The notes below the pieces were generated by a model, which was given only the letters and a program-made list of their open reading frames with translations, had not been told where the DNA came from and searched no databases. A program made the position numbers and the translations under genes. 64,000 bases of DNA, from positions 58,522-122,521 of the forward strand of contig NZ_JAFA01000025.1 in NCBI RefSeq assembly GCF_000519185.1, written 5' to 3'. The stretch comes from Paraburkholderia nodosa DSM 21604. Its GTDB lineage: Bacteria > Pseudomonadota > Gammaproteobacteria > Burkholderiales > Burkholderiaceae. Shown piece after piece: positions 34,347 to 42,276 of this stretch (its first letter is position 1; every line of letters begins with the position of its first letter).

Positions 34347-34637
34347 TTACTCCCGATAGGCCGCCATCACGATCCACATGTCGCGTTCGCCGTTGCTCAC
34401 TTCAGCAGCCAGCGCATAGCGATCGTGCGGGCTGCAGGCGTTTTGCAGCGCCTTGCGCGCCTGCTCCGTGTTGTCGTACTCGCGCCTTGCCAGCGGACGT
34501 ACATCGTTGCGTCCCTCAAACATCTTCTGGTCCTTGCGGTAGATAAGCGTTTCATTTTTCCAATCGCGAAAGCATTCCCGGACATGCTGGAAATCGCCTC
34601 CGCAAACATTGACTTCGTAGCGTGGAGTTGACTTCAT
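34347..34637 (-). CDS. Conserved-looking small hypothetical protein
   Basis: 96 residues from ATG 34637, preceded by AGGGAGG. Visible pieces are 'YEVNVCGGDFQHVRECFRDW' and 'EVSNGERDMWIVMAAYRE'. It has two Cys, is soluble and has no recognised domain. It is divergent from the DUF3175 gene. Confidence 0.6.
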   Translation of the reverse strand: MKSTPRYEVNVCGGDFQHVRECFRDWKNETLIYRKDQKMFEGRNDVRPLARREYDNTEQARKALQNACSPHDRYALAAEVSNGERDMWIVMAAYRE

Positions 34638-34795
34638 GATCGACTGCCTCCCTTGCCGGTTCGACGCGCAATGCCGTTTTCCTCACGCCGCGCGCGTGCA
34701 CACCTGCGTGGACGCATGGGGCGTGCCGGACCTCGCCCTGTTGTGCAGCCGGTATTGCATTTGCGCAGCGGGTGAATCGTCAGACGGGAGAAGTC

Positions 34796-35182
34796 ATGAG
34801 CACGAGCCAGCATCCTTCTACGCGGCGCAAGGGCGGCCGCCCGGCGCGGCAGCGTCATGCCCACGCGAGCGCCGCCAAAGGTCACACGAAAAGCACCACG
34901 AGCGGCGCCACGAATCAATGGTCGAAGCACGTGAACGAAACGAGCGACGCCATGGACATCGAGGCCGGCGTATTCAGATCCGGCAGCGCCGAAGCGATTG
35001 CCCGTTCGCTCAAGGAGTCGTCGCTGCACAGCCGGCGGCGCAAGGGCACGCCGTTTCAGTCGGCCATGTCGATGCTGAACTTCTATATCAACCGCGCGGG
35101 TAGAAACCTGCCCAAATCGCGGCGCGACACGCTCGTGAAAGCCAAGGGAAAGCTGCGGGAAGCGTTTGGCCGCAAGCCCTGA
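34796..35182 (+). CDS. DUF3175 family protein
   Basis: 128 residues from ATG 34796 behind GGGAGAAG. After a basic, low-complexity N-terminus (about 45 residues), the C-terminal two-thirds matches DUF3175: 'WSKHVNETSDAMDIEAGVF', 'IARSLKESSLHSRRRKGTPF', 'SAMSMLNFYINRAGRNLP'. The family is small, conserved in Burkholderia and rhizobia, and of unknown function, often near stress genes. The stop codon lies inside the following terminator hairpin. Confidence 0.85.
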   Translation: MSTSQHPSTRRKGGRPARQRHAHASAAKGHTKSTTSGATNQWSKHVNETSDAMDIEAGVFRSGSAEAIARSLKESSLHSRRRKGTPFQSAMSMLNFYINRAGRNLPKSRRDTLVKAKGKLREAFGRKP

Positions 35183-35202
35183 GGGAAAATCTCAGGCTTT
35201 TT
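35174..35202 (+). terminator. Rho-independent terminator of the DUF3175 gene
   Basis: AAGCCCTGAG / CTCAGGCTT stem with one bulged C and a 7-nt loop, followed by TTTTT. The left arm includes the TGA stop. Confidence 0.7.
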
Positions 35203-35252
35203 CACGGCGCCACGGGGCGTCGTGGCCAACTCTTATATAAGACATAAGACAT

Positions 35253-35281
35253 TTGACGTTATATCGTATTGCGCTTAAAAT
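35253..35281 (+). promoter_or_regulatory. Sigma-70 promoter of acnB
   Basis: TTGACG (35253-35258) and TAAAAT (35276-35281) with a 17-nt spacer. Transcription from about 35288 would give a 5' leader of about 75 nt containing two near-identical 16-17 nt direct repeats. Confidence 0.8.
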
Positions 35282-35293
35282 CCCGCTCAAAGC

Positions 35294-35329
35294 AGTGCCT
35301 GGAAAAGCCTCGGAGTGCCTGAAAAGCCT
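35294..35329 (+). repeat. Tandem near-repeat in the acnB leader
   Basis: AGTGCCTGGAAAAGCCT (35294-35310) and AGTGCCTGAAAAGCCT (35314-35329) differ by one base. They lie in the predicted acnB 5' leader. Confidence 0.6.
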
Positions 35330-35363
35330 TCGCCTTCAAACGCAATACCAGTAGGTCCCCCCA

Positions 35364-37955
35364 ATGCTTGAAAACTTTCGCGCTCACGTAGCCGCACGCG
35401 CCGCGCTCGGCATTCCCCCCCTGCCGCTCACGGCTCAGCAGACCGCCGAACTGGTGGAACTGCTGACGAATCCGCCCGCTGGCGAAGAGCAGACGCTGCT
35501 CGACCTGATCACCAACCGCGTGCCCGCAGGCGTCGACGAAGCCGCCCGCGTGAAGGCCGGGTTCCTGGCCGCCGTGGCCAAGGGCGAAACCGCCTGCGCG
35601 CTGATCTCGCGCGCTCGCGCCACCGAACTGCTCGGCACGATGCTGGGCGGCTACAACATCGCCCCGCTGATCGAGCTGCTGGCCGACGCCGAAGTGGGCA
35701 CCGTGGCTGCCGACGCGCTGAAGAAAACCCTGCTGATGTTCGACCAGTTCCACGACGTCAAGGAACTGGCCGACAAGGGCAACGCCAACGCCCGTGCCGT
35801 GCTGCAAAGCTGGGCCGACGCCGAATGGTTCACGAGCCGTCCGGAAGTGCCGCAAAGCCTGACCATCACCGTCTTCAAGGTGACGGGCGAAACCAACACC
35901 GACGACCTCTCGCCGGCCCCGGACGCGACCACCCGCCCGGACATCCCGCTGCACGCGCTGGCGATGCTGAAGAACGCCCGTCCCGGCATCACGCCGGAAG
36001 AAGACGGCAAGCGCGGCCCGGTCAAGTTCATCGAATCGCTGAAGGAAAAGGGCCACCTGGTCGCCTACGTGGGCGACGTGGTCGGCACCGGCTCCTCGCG
36101 CAAGTCGGCCACCAACTCGGTGCTGTGGTTCACGGGCGAAGACATCCCCTTCATCCCGAACAAGCGCTTCGGCGGCGTGTGCCTGGGCGGCAAGATCGCC
36201 CCGATCTTCTACAACACGATGGAAGACGCCGGCGCGCTGCCGATCGAACTCGACGTGTCGCAAATGGAAATGGGCGACGTGGTCGAACTGCGCCCGTACG
36301 AAGGCAAGGCGCTCAAGAACGGCGCAGTCATCTCCGAGTTCCAGGTCAAGTCCGACGTGCTGTTCGACGAAGTGCGCGCCGGCGGCCGCATTCCGCTGAT
36401 CATCGGCCGCGGCCTGACCACCAAGGCGCGTGAAGCGCTGGGTCTCGCACCGTCGACGCTGTTCCGCCTGCCGCAACAGCCTGCCAACAGCGGCAAGGGT
36501 TTCTCGCTGGCGCAGAAGATGGTTGGCCGCGCGTGCGGTCTGCCGGAAGGCCAGGGCGTGCGCCCGGGCGCGTACTGCGAGCCGAAGATGACCTCGGTGG
36601 GCTCGCAGGACACCACGGGCCCGATGACGCGCGACGAACTGAAGGACCTGGCGTGCCTGGGCTTCTCGGCCGACCTCGTCATGCAGTCGTTCTGCCACAC
36701 CGCCGCGTATCCGAAGCCGGTGGACGTGAAGACGCACCAGACGCTGCCGAACTTCATCAGCAACCGCGGCGGCATCGCGCTGCGCCCGGGCGACGGCGTG
36801 ATCCACTCGTGGCTGAACCGCATGCTGCTGCCCGACACCGTCGGCACCGGCGGCGACTCGCACACGCGCTTCCCGATTGGCATCAGCTTCCCGGCCGGCT
36901 CGGGCCTGGTCGCCTTCGCGGCCGCCACCGGCACGATGCCGCTGGACATGCCGGAATCGGTGCTCGTGCGCTTCAAGGGCAAGATGCAGCCGGGCGTCAC
37001 GCTGCGTGACCTCGTCAACGCGATCCCGCTGTGGGCGATCAAGGAAGGCTCGCTGACGGTTGCCAAGCAAGGCAAGAAGAACATCTTCTCGGGCCGCATT
37101 CTCGAAATCGAAGGCCTGCCCGACCTGAAGGTCGAGCAAGCGTTCGAACTGTCGGATGCATCGGCAGAGCGTTCGGCCGCCGGTTGCACGGTGCACCTGA
37201 ACAAGGAACCGATCATCGAATACCTCAACAGCAACATCACGCTGCTGAAGTGGATGATCGCCCAGGGCTACCAGGACCCGCGCAGCCTGCAGCGCCGCAT
37301 CAAGGCGATGGAAGCATGGCTGGCCGATCCGCAACTGCTGCAACCGGATGCCGACGCCGAGTACGCCGCCGTCATCGAGATCGACCTCGCCGACGTGCAT
37401 GAGCCGATCGTGGCCTGCCCGAACGATCCGGACGACGTGAAGACGCTGTCGGATGTCGCCGGCGCCAAGATCGACGAAGTGTTCATCGGCTCGTGCATGA
37501 CCAACATCGGTCACTTCCGTGCCGCGTCGAAGCTGCTCGAAGGCAAGCGCGACATTCCGGTCAAGCTGTGGGTCGCGCCGCCGACCAAGATGGACCAGAA
37601 GCAGCTGACCGAAGAAGGCCACTACGGCGTGTTCGGCACGGCTGGCGCGCGTACCGAAATGCCGGGCTGCTCGCTGTGCATGGGTAACCAGGCACAGGTG
37701 CGCGAAGGCGCGACGGTCATGTCGACCTCGACGCGTAACTTCCCGAACCGTCTGGGCAAGAACACGAACGTGTACCTCGGCTCGGCGGAACTGGCGGCGA
37801 TCTGCTCGCGTCTGGGCAAGATCCCGAGCAAGGAAGAGTACATGGCCGATATGGGCGTGCTCAACGCCAACGGCGACAAGATCTATCAGTACATGAACTT
37901 CGACCAGATCGCCGACTTCAAGGAAGTGGCCGATACGGTGACGATGTCAGCGTGA
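35364..37955 (+). CDS. acnB: Bifunctional aconitate hydratase 2 / 2-methylisocitrate dehydratase AcnB
   Basis: 863 residues, against 865 in E. coli AcnB. Converts citrate to isocitrate via cis-aconitate with a [4Fe-4S] cluster in the TCA cycle, and dehydrates 2-methylcitrate derivatives in the methylcitrate cycle. An N-terminal HEAT-like domain ('MLENFRAHVAARAALGIPPL') precedes the swivel domain ('DVVGTGSSRKSATNSVLWFT') and the catalytic core with cluster cysteines in 'GSCMTNIGHFR' and 'PGCSLCMGN'. It is a single-gene unit with its own promoter and a strong terminator. Codon use is strongly biased, consistent with high expression. Confidence 0.97.
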   Translation: MLENFRAHVAARAALGIPPLPLTAQQTAELVELLTNPPAGEEQTLLDLITNRVPAGVDEAARVKAGFLAAVAKGETACALISRARATELLGTMLGGYNIAPLIELLADAEVGTVAADALKKTLLMFDQFHDVKELADKGNANARAVLQSWADAEWFTSRPEVPQSLTITVFKVTGETNTDDLSPAPDATTRPDIPLHALAMLKNARPGITPEEDGKRGPVKFIESLKEKGHLVAYVGDVVGTGSSRKSATNSVLWFTGEDIPFIPNKRFGGVCLGGKIAPIFYNTMEDAGALPIELDVSQMEMGDVVELRPYEGKALKNGAVISEFQVKSDVLFDEVRAGGRIPLIIGRGLTTKAREALGLAPSTLFRLPQQPANSGKGFSLAQKMVGRACGLPEGQGVRPGAYCEPKMTSVGSQDTTGPMTRDELKDLACLGFSADLVMQSFCHTAAYPKPVDVKTHQTLPNFISNRGGIALRPGDGVIHSWLNRMLLPDTVGTGGDSHTRFPIGISFPAGSGLVAFAAATGTMPLDMPESVLVRFKGKMQPGVTLRDLVNAIPLWAIKEGSLTVAKQGKKNIFSGRILEIEGLPDLKVEQAFELSDASAERSAAGCTVHLNKEPIIEYLNSNITLLKWMIAQGYQDPRSLQRRIKAMEAWLADPQLLQPDADAEYAAVIEIDLADVHEPIVACPNDPDDVKTLSDVAGAKIDEVFIGSCMTNIGHFRAASKLLEGKRDIPVKLWVAPPTKMDQKQLTEEGHYGVFGTAGARTEMPGCSLCMGNQAQVREGATVMSTSTRNFPNRLGKNTNVYLGSAELAAICSRLGKIPSKEEYMADMGVLNANGDKIYQYMNFDQIADFKEVADTVTMSA

Positions 37956-38011
37956 TGTTGGGGTACGGCGCGGGGTTTGGGTTGTAGATCCGCGCCGTGG
38001 CACCAGACAGC

Positions 38012-38048
38012 GGCGCCGCAGGCTGAATGCCTGCGGCGCCATTTTTAT
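38012..38048 (+). terminator. Rho-independent terminator of acnB
   Basis: Perfect 12-bp stem GGCGCCGCAGGC / GCCTGCGGCGCC with loop TGAAT, followed by ATTTTTATT. It lies 57 nt after the acnB stop. Confidence 0.92.
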
Positions 38049-38069
38049 TGGGTTCGCCGAGGTCCTGCC

Positions 38070-38696
38070 TTATGAGCCGGGGTCGAGAGAGCCGTTTCGG
38101 GAAGCGATCACTGCCCGGACGACCAGCATGACGCGTTCAACCCGCGCGCCGGGCCGGATTCGGCCTGCACGTTCGAGTTCGGCAAGCCCATGCAGGGCCG
38201 CCCAAAAGGTCTCAGTCACGTTCTCGACATCGACGCAGAACGGCGCGACGACCGACGCGAGCGCTTCGAAACCAGCCCGCAGTTCCGGTCGGGTTTCGGC
38301 GTCGGCAAACCGCAGATCGGTCGGGAGAGTGAACATCGCCTCGTAAAGCGCAGGACACCGCACTGCAAAACCGAGATAGGCCATGGCGACATTCTCGACG
38401 GCGTTTTGTGGCCCGGTCGATCCGTACGCCGCTTCCCGAAGCGCCACTGCGAGTTCCTGAAAGCCCTCGACTGCAACGGCCGCCACGATTGCATCCCGGT
38501 TCTCGAAATGCGAATAGAGGACCGGCTGGCTATATTCGATCTCGTCAGCAAGGCGGCGAACCGTGACGGCATCCCAGCCATCGCGCTCCGCGATCAGGCG
38601 CGCTGCCGCGACGATGCGGGACTCGCGCTCAGCCCGTTGCCTGCCTTTGCGCTCGGCGATACTCAATTTTTCCTCTCCCTGACCCCAATGGTCCAC
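38070..38696 (-). CDS. TetR family repressor
   Basis: 208 residues from a GTG. The TetR HTH is 'IVAAARLIAERDGWDAVTVR' then 'LADEIEYSQPVLYSHFENRD' (about residues 27-67), and the C-terminal part is the TetR_C type ligand domain. It is divergent from a small DUF4267 membrane protein gene, and a perfect palindrome lies inside that gene's promoter spacer, so it is the likely repressor. The inducer is unknown. Confidence 0.87.
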   Translation of the reverse strand: MDHWGQGEEKLSIAERKGRQRAERESRIVAAARLIAERDGWDAVTVRRLADEIEYSQPVLYSHFENRDAIVAAVAVEGFQELAVALREAAYGSTGPQNAVENVAMAYLGFAVRCPALYEAMFTLPTDLRFADAETRPELRAGFEALASVVAPFCVDVENVTETFWAALHGLAELERAGRIRPGARVERVMLVVRAVIASRNGSLDPGS

Positions 38697-38719
38697 ATGG
38701 CTTGCGATGATACGGAAGC

Positions 38720-38748
38720 TTGAAAATCTAGCAATGCTAGATTATATT
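38720..38748 (+). promoter_or_regulatory. Sigma-70 promoter of the DUF4267 gene
   Basis: TTGAAA (38720-38725), 17-nt spacer, TATATT (38743-38748). The spacer is occupied by the TetR operator. Confidence 0.8.
38725..38743. promoter_or_regulatory. TetR operator
   Basis: Perfect inverted repeat AATCTAGC-aat-GCTAGATT, 8-bp arms, placed exactly between -35 and -10 of the DUF4267 promoter. Confidence 0.85.
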
Positions 38749-38781
38749 CCGTCACTACACCTCGAAGCAAAGGACACCGCA

Positions 38782-39162
38782 ATGCATTGGCTTTCGTTCG
38801 GACTGGCGCTGTTCCTCGCCCTCGCGATTATCGCGATCGGCACCCAATATCTTGTGAGGCCAATGACCGCGATACGCAGTTTCGGCCTGCCGCTTCCAGA
38901 AAACGGCGCCAATATCGCCTGGTGGCTTCGGCTCAAAGGCGTGCGCGACATTGCGTCGGGATTGGCGGTCCTGGCGTTCATGGTGTGGGGCACGCCTCTT
39001 TGGATCGGCGTCGTCCTGCTCGTGGAAGCGGTCATCCCCGTTGGCGACATGCTGATCATTCTTGCCGCGAAGGGTTCCACCAAAAGCGCCTTCGGCATGC
39101 ATGGCGCGACGGCCGTGCTGATGGTCTTCACCGCGATTTCGACGATGATGAGAGGGCGTTGA
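38782..39162 (+). CDS. DUF4267 family small membrane protein
   Basis: 126 residues from ATG 38782 (AAAGGA upstream). Four hydrophobic helices are apparent. 'MHWLSFGLALFLALAIIAIG' opens the protein, followed by 'GLPLPENGANIAWWLRLKGV' and 'RDIASGLAVL', typical of DUF4267. The function of the family is unknown; members are commonly repressed by neighbouring TetR proteins. Followed after 1 nt by a DoxX-like gene. Confidence 0.85.
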   Translation: MHWLSFGLALFLALAIIAIGTQYLVRPMTAIRSFGLPLPENGANIAWWLRLKGVRDIASGLAVLAFMVWGTPLWIGVVLLVEAVIPVGDMLIILAAKGSTKSAFGMHGATAVLMVFTAISTMMRGR

Positions 39163-39163
39163 G

Positions 39164-39484
39164 ATGATCCATACTCTTTCGATCTGGGTCCTCGCCGCCG
39201 GCTTCTTTGGCGCGGGTCTCTTCAACGCGATCGGCACCCCCGCGACGCAAAGCGATTACGCCCGGTGGGGTTACCCGCGCTGGTGGGGTCGCTTGACCGG
39301 CGCACTGGAGATGTTGTCTGCCGTGCTGATTGCGCTTCCGGCAAGTCGCGTGATTGGCCTCGCGCTTGGGGCGCTAATCATTGCGGCTGCGGTTTTGACC
39401 GTTCTGCGTCACCGCGACTTCTCGCACCTTGTGCCGCTCGGTGTTTTTGTCGCCGTGATCGCGCTCGCAGGGATCTCGTCTTGA
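39164..39484 (+). CDS. DoxX-like small membrane protein
   Basis: 106 residues, about four helices. 'GFFGAGLFNAIGTPATQSDY', 'ARWGYPRWWGRLTGALEMLS' and 'LRHRDFSHLVPLGVFVAV' match the DoxX-like family. It follows the DUF4267 gene by 1 nt and is surely co-transcribed under TetR control. Family roles range from thiosulfate oxidation accessory to redox stress; the role here is undefined. Confidence 0.82.
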   Translation: MIHTLSIWVLAAGFFGAGLFNAIGTPATQSDYARWGYPRWWGRLTGALEMLSAVLIALPASRVIGLALGALIIAAAVLTVLRHRDFSHLVPLGVFVAVIALAGISS

Positions 39485-39556
39485 GAGAGGCGTCGATGTG
39501 CGCCGCGCGTTCACGGCATCCCGTGCAATCAACGCGCGAACGCCAGCGCGGTGTAT

Positions 39557-39919
39557 TCAGCCGTTGCCGCCGTGAAAGAGCGTCAGCTTGTTCGACACCG
39601 AATTCACGCCCTGCACGGAACGCGCCACCTCTTCCGCCTGGCGGATCTGGTCGCCAGTGCGAACCGTGCCGCTCAGCGTCACCGCGCCGCTGCGCGCGCG
39701 CACGAAAACGCCGGAAACGTTGAATCCCTGCGCCCTCGACAAGGCGCGCCGCACGGCACGGGCAAGTGCGCGGTCCTCCTTCTTCGCGCTGGGCGCCGCC
39801 TGGGTCGCGCCCGTTGCCATCGATGCGTCCGTTGGCTCATTTGCCGACTGGGCATGGGCCATGCCAGCAGCGGTAAGTAGAAGAAACGCAGACAAGGCGC
39901 ATCGCAGATTCGATTTCAT
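39557..39919 (-). CDS. Periplasmic BON-domain protein
   Basis: 120 residues from ATG 39919, chosen because it starts a Sec signal peptide ('MKSNLRCALSAFLLLTAAGM' cleaved after AHA, residue 24). Residues about 50-115 form a BON domain ('FVRARSGAVTLSGTVRTGDQ', 'AEEVARSVQGVNSVSNKLTL'). BON proteins of the OsmY type are periplasmic and respond to osmotic or envelope stress. Single-gene unit. Confidence 0.87.
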   Translation of the reverse strand: MKSNLRCALSAFLLLTAAGMAHAQSANEPTDASMATGATQAAPSAKKEDRALARAVRRALSRAQGFNVSGVFVRARSGAVTLSGTVRTGDQIRQAEEVARSVQGVNSVSNKLTLFHGGNG

Positions 39920-40021
39920 GACCCACTCCTGACATTGCCGCGCAGGGATCCGCCGGCCGCGGTCCATATTGCACCACCATGCGAACACCCGCTCCGACGG
40001 CGCGCGAATCGCGCCGCCGCG

Positions 40022-40891
40022 CTACCCGGCCGCGGATGCCGCCGCCACGCCCAGAAAGGTCTGCACGATTCCTCGCTTGCGTTGACTGTGAAGGCAGGCT
40101 ACCGAATCGATATTGCAGCCGCGCAGTTCCTCCACCGGGATGGCAACGGAACGAGCGCCCTCGGGAATCTCGCGCTCGAGCACGAATCCGATGCCGAGGC
40201 CTTGCCGCACGGCCTCCAGAACGGCCTCGCGACTACCGAGTTTCATCGCAGTGCTGAGCGATATCCCCGCACGCCGCAAGGCTTCGTCGACCAGCCGCTG
40301 GGTGTTGGAGCCCGCCTCCCGGCGAATCACGGCATACGCCGCGAGATCGCCGAGGGACACGCTTTTGGCCGCTGCGAGCGGATGACGCTCCGGCACGAGA
40401 ACGCGCATGTCCTGCCGTGCGACGGGAATCGACGCCACACGAGCATCGCTCCTGGCATTGCCGATGACCACCGCGTCGACTCGATACGCGAGCAGATCGT
40501 CCCAGACCTCGCGCTGACTTCCGAACGAGACCGAGATTTCGATATCGGGATACTGCGCGCGAAAGGCGGCCACCACTTGAAGCACCACCTGCGGGCCATC
40601 GGCGGCGAGTTTGAGGCTGCCGTGCCGGAAACTCGTCGCCCGGCTCACCATGTCCTCGATCTGCTCTTCCGCCGCAAACATCTGCCGGGTCAGTTCAAAG
40701 AGCGGCTTCGCGGCGTCGGTTGGATGCACGCCTTCATTCGTGCGGATAAATAGCGCCTGCTTGCAATCCTCTTCTAGATTGCGGATCTGCGCCGTGATGG
40801 CCGGTTGTGTCAGGCCGAGAAGATTCGCCGCCTTCGAAAAACTGCCCTCGCGCACGACCGCGTCGAACGCCCTGAGCTGGAAATAGCGCAT
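40022..40891 (-). CDS. LysR family regulator divergent from a ureidoglycolate-lyase-like gene
   Basis: 289 residues from ATG 40891 (HTH 'MRYFQLRAFDAVVREGSFSK', then 'NLLGLTQPAITAQIRNLEED'). A longer frame would overlap the operator. The effector domain includes 'LKLAADGPQVVLQVVAAFRA'. It is divergent from the AllA-like gene, with an 11-bp perfect inverted repeat in between. Confidence 0.88.
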   Translation of the reverse strand: MRYFQLRAFDAVVREGSFSKAANLLGLTQPAITAQIRNLEEDCKQALFIRTNEGVHPTDAAKPLFELTRQMFAAEEQIEDMVSRATSFRHGSLKLAADGPQVVLQVVAAFRAQYPDIEISVSFGSQREVWDDLLAYRVDAVVIGNARSDARVASIPVARQDMRVLVPERHPLAAAKSVSLGDLAAYAVIRREAGSNTQRLVDEALRRAGISLSTAMKLGSREAVLEAVRQGLGIGFVLEREIPEGARSVAIPVEELRGCNIDSVACLHSQRKRGIVQTFLGVAAASAAG

Positions 40892-40915
40892 CGCCACCTC
40901 GAACCTCCCCCTATA

Positions 40916-40946
40916 AATACCGATGCGAAAATATAGCATCGGTATT
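40916..40946. promoter_or_regulatory. Perfect 11-bp inverted repeat, LysR operator
   Basis: AATACCGATGC (40916-40926), 9-nt AT-rich centre, GCATCGGTATT (40936-40946). It lies 25 nt from the lysR start and 88 nt from the AllA-like start. Confidence 0.8.
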
Positions 40947-41033
40947 AATTTGACTGCACAAGGGACGCGCTCTAAGCTCGGTGCCGTTGCGGGTTCTGAC
41001 GATCCGCCCTTTTGACGCCTGGTGAGATTCGTA

Positions 41034-41684
41034 ATGAGCAAAGAGATCGACTACCTCAATCCCGCCCTCCCGCGGGGCCTGCGGCGAGTGGCGATGCCCG
41101 TGGTCGACGCAACTCCGGCCACGCTGAATGGCTATGGCAAGCTGGTGGACGACCCGCACGCATGCCGGGTGGAAATCGTCCAGTGGCCCGCAGTAGGGTC
41201 AAGACCGATCGACCCGGGAACCGGCGACGAAGCGGGCACGACTGAAGGCACGTTCGTCAGCGAATGGCGCGGCGACATTCTCTACGGTCGAAACGAAGCG
41301 GTAGGCGGCAACTATGTTCTCGCCTACGCAACGGAGCCCGACGACGCACGCGAAGACAGCGCCGCCGCCCCGGAACGCATGTTGATATGGCATGCGAACT
41401 ATCACCCCGACGGCGGGCAACTGTTCTTTCCGCTCGATCATCGCCCGTTCTACGTGCCGCTGGCACTGCCGGGCGACGACATTACGCCGGAGAAGTTCGT
41501 GTGCTTCCGCTTCGACGGACAGCAGGGTCTATATATCCACCCCAACATCTGGCATGAAGGCGTGTTCACGCTCGACGGCACTCAGCGATTCTTCGACAAA
41601 CAAGGCGCTGTCCATGCACGCGTCTCGGTCGAATTCGCGACAGAGTTCGGCTGTCTGCTCGAGGCCGCCATCGCACGTGACTAG
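41034..41684 (+). CDS. Ureidoglycolate lyase family protein (AllA-like)
   Basis: 216 residues from ATG 41034. The cupin-fold ureidoglycolate lyase family is suggested by 'VDATPATLNGYGKLVDDPHA', 'ILYGRNEAVGGNYVLAY' and 'GLYIHPNIWHEGVFTLDG', the position where AllA has its metal/substrate His. Real AllA proteins are about 160-170 residues; this one is longer and is not beside purine catabolism genes, so the substrate may be different. Controlled by the divergent LysR. Confidence 0.72.
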   Translation: MSKEIDYLNPALPRGLRRVAMPVVDATPATLNGYGKLVDDPHACRVEIVQWPAVGSRPIDPGTGDEAGTTEGTFVSEWRGDILYGRNEAVGGNYVLAYATEPDDAREDSAAAPERMLIWHANYHPDGGQLFFPLDHRPFYVPLALPGDDITPEKFVCFRFDGQQGLYIHPNIWHEGVFTLDGTQRFFDKQGAVHARVSVEFATEFGCLLEAAIARD

Positions 41685-41722
41685 CGCGCGCCGCTCCCGC
41701 AGACGCACTGCGATGGATGAGG

Positions 41723-41950
41723 CTAGCGGACGTCGCTCGAGCGCGTCACGTCCTTTGCTTCCGTGTCGACGGCGTCGCTGTGCAGCAATGCATGCTGCCG
41801 TTCAGGCGTTTCGCTTTGCGCCATGCCTTCCTTGAATCCCTTCACCGCGACGCCCAGATCGCCTCCGATGTTGCGTAGCTTCTTCGTACCGAAAACCAGT
41901 GCCACGATCAGGAGAACGATCATCCAATGCCAAATGCTCAACGAACCCAT
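41723..41950 (-). CDS. tatA: Orphan TatA twin-arginine translocase subunit
   Basis: 75 residues from ATG 41950. The canonical TatA N-terminus 'SLSIWHWMIVLLIVALVFGT' is followed by 'KKLRNIGGDLGVAVKGFKEG', the amphipathic helix, and an acidic tail. No tatB or tatC is adjacent, so this is a second, stand-alone copy rather than the housekeeping tat operon. Two Tat substrates lie within 5 kb (GH28 hydrolase, HiPIP). It may support export under a special condition. Confidence 0.88.
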   Translation of the reverse strand: MGSLSIWHWMIVLLIVALVFGTKKLRNIGGDLGVAVKGFKEGMAQSETPERQHALLHSDAVDTEAKDVTRSSDVR

Positions 41951-42276
41951 AACTGAAAACCCTCTCTTTGCCGTCGCGCGCGTCGCGCGCGACGAATGAC
42001 ATGAACCTTGCGGTCCGACCCGGCGTATAGCCCGATGTTCCGCAGGGGTATTGGAACGCGCGGATGTGTCTCGCTCGTTTCCTGGAACCGCGGTTTTGTA
42101 TGCGCATGTACGAACGCGTCCGGTGGATACACGCTTATACAAAGGGCGGCCGTGTTCGCAAATCTGCGCGTGCATGGCGCGAATCCCGGCCTCAGCACGG
42201 TCGGCGCATGACCGCCTTTCAAACGGTTCGAGAGAAGCGTTTAATATCGGCTGCAACGTCTCTTTGGAGCAGTCCC
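41951..42276. other. Intergenic region between tatA and the AraC gene
   Basis: 326 nt between divergent genes. No convincing gene is seen. TAATAT at 42242-42247 is a candidate -10 for the AraC gene, but the matching -35 is weak. No strong palindrome was noticed. Confidence 0.4.

Noticed and set aside
35259..37622. Very long antisense reading frame opposite acnB (787 codons)
   Set aside because: It mirrors the acnB coding sequence; the product is low-complexity Arg/His/Val-rich with no family motif, as expected from codon-biased GC-rich antisense.
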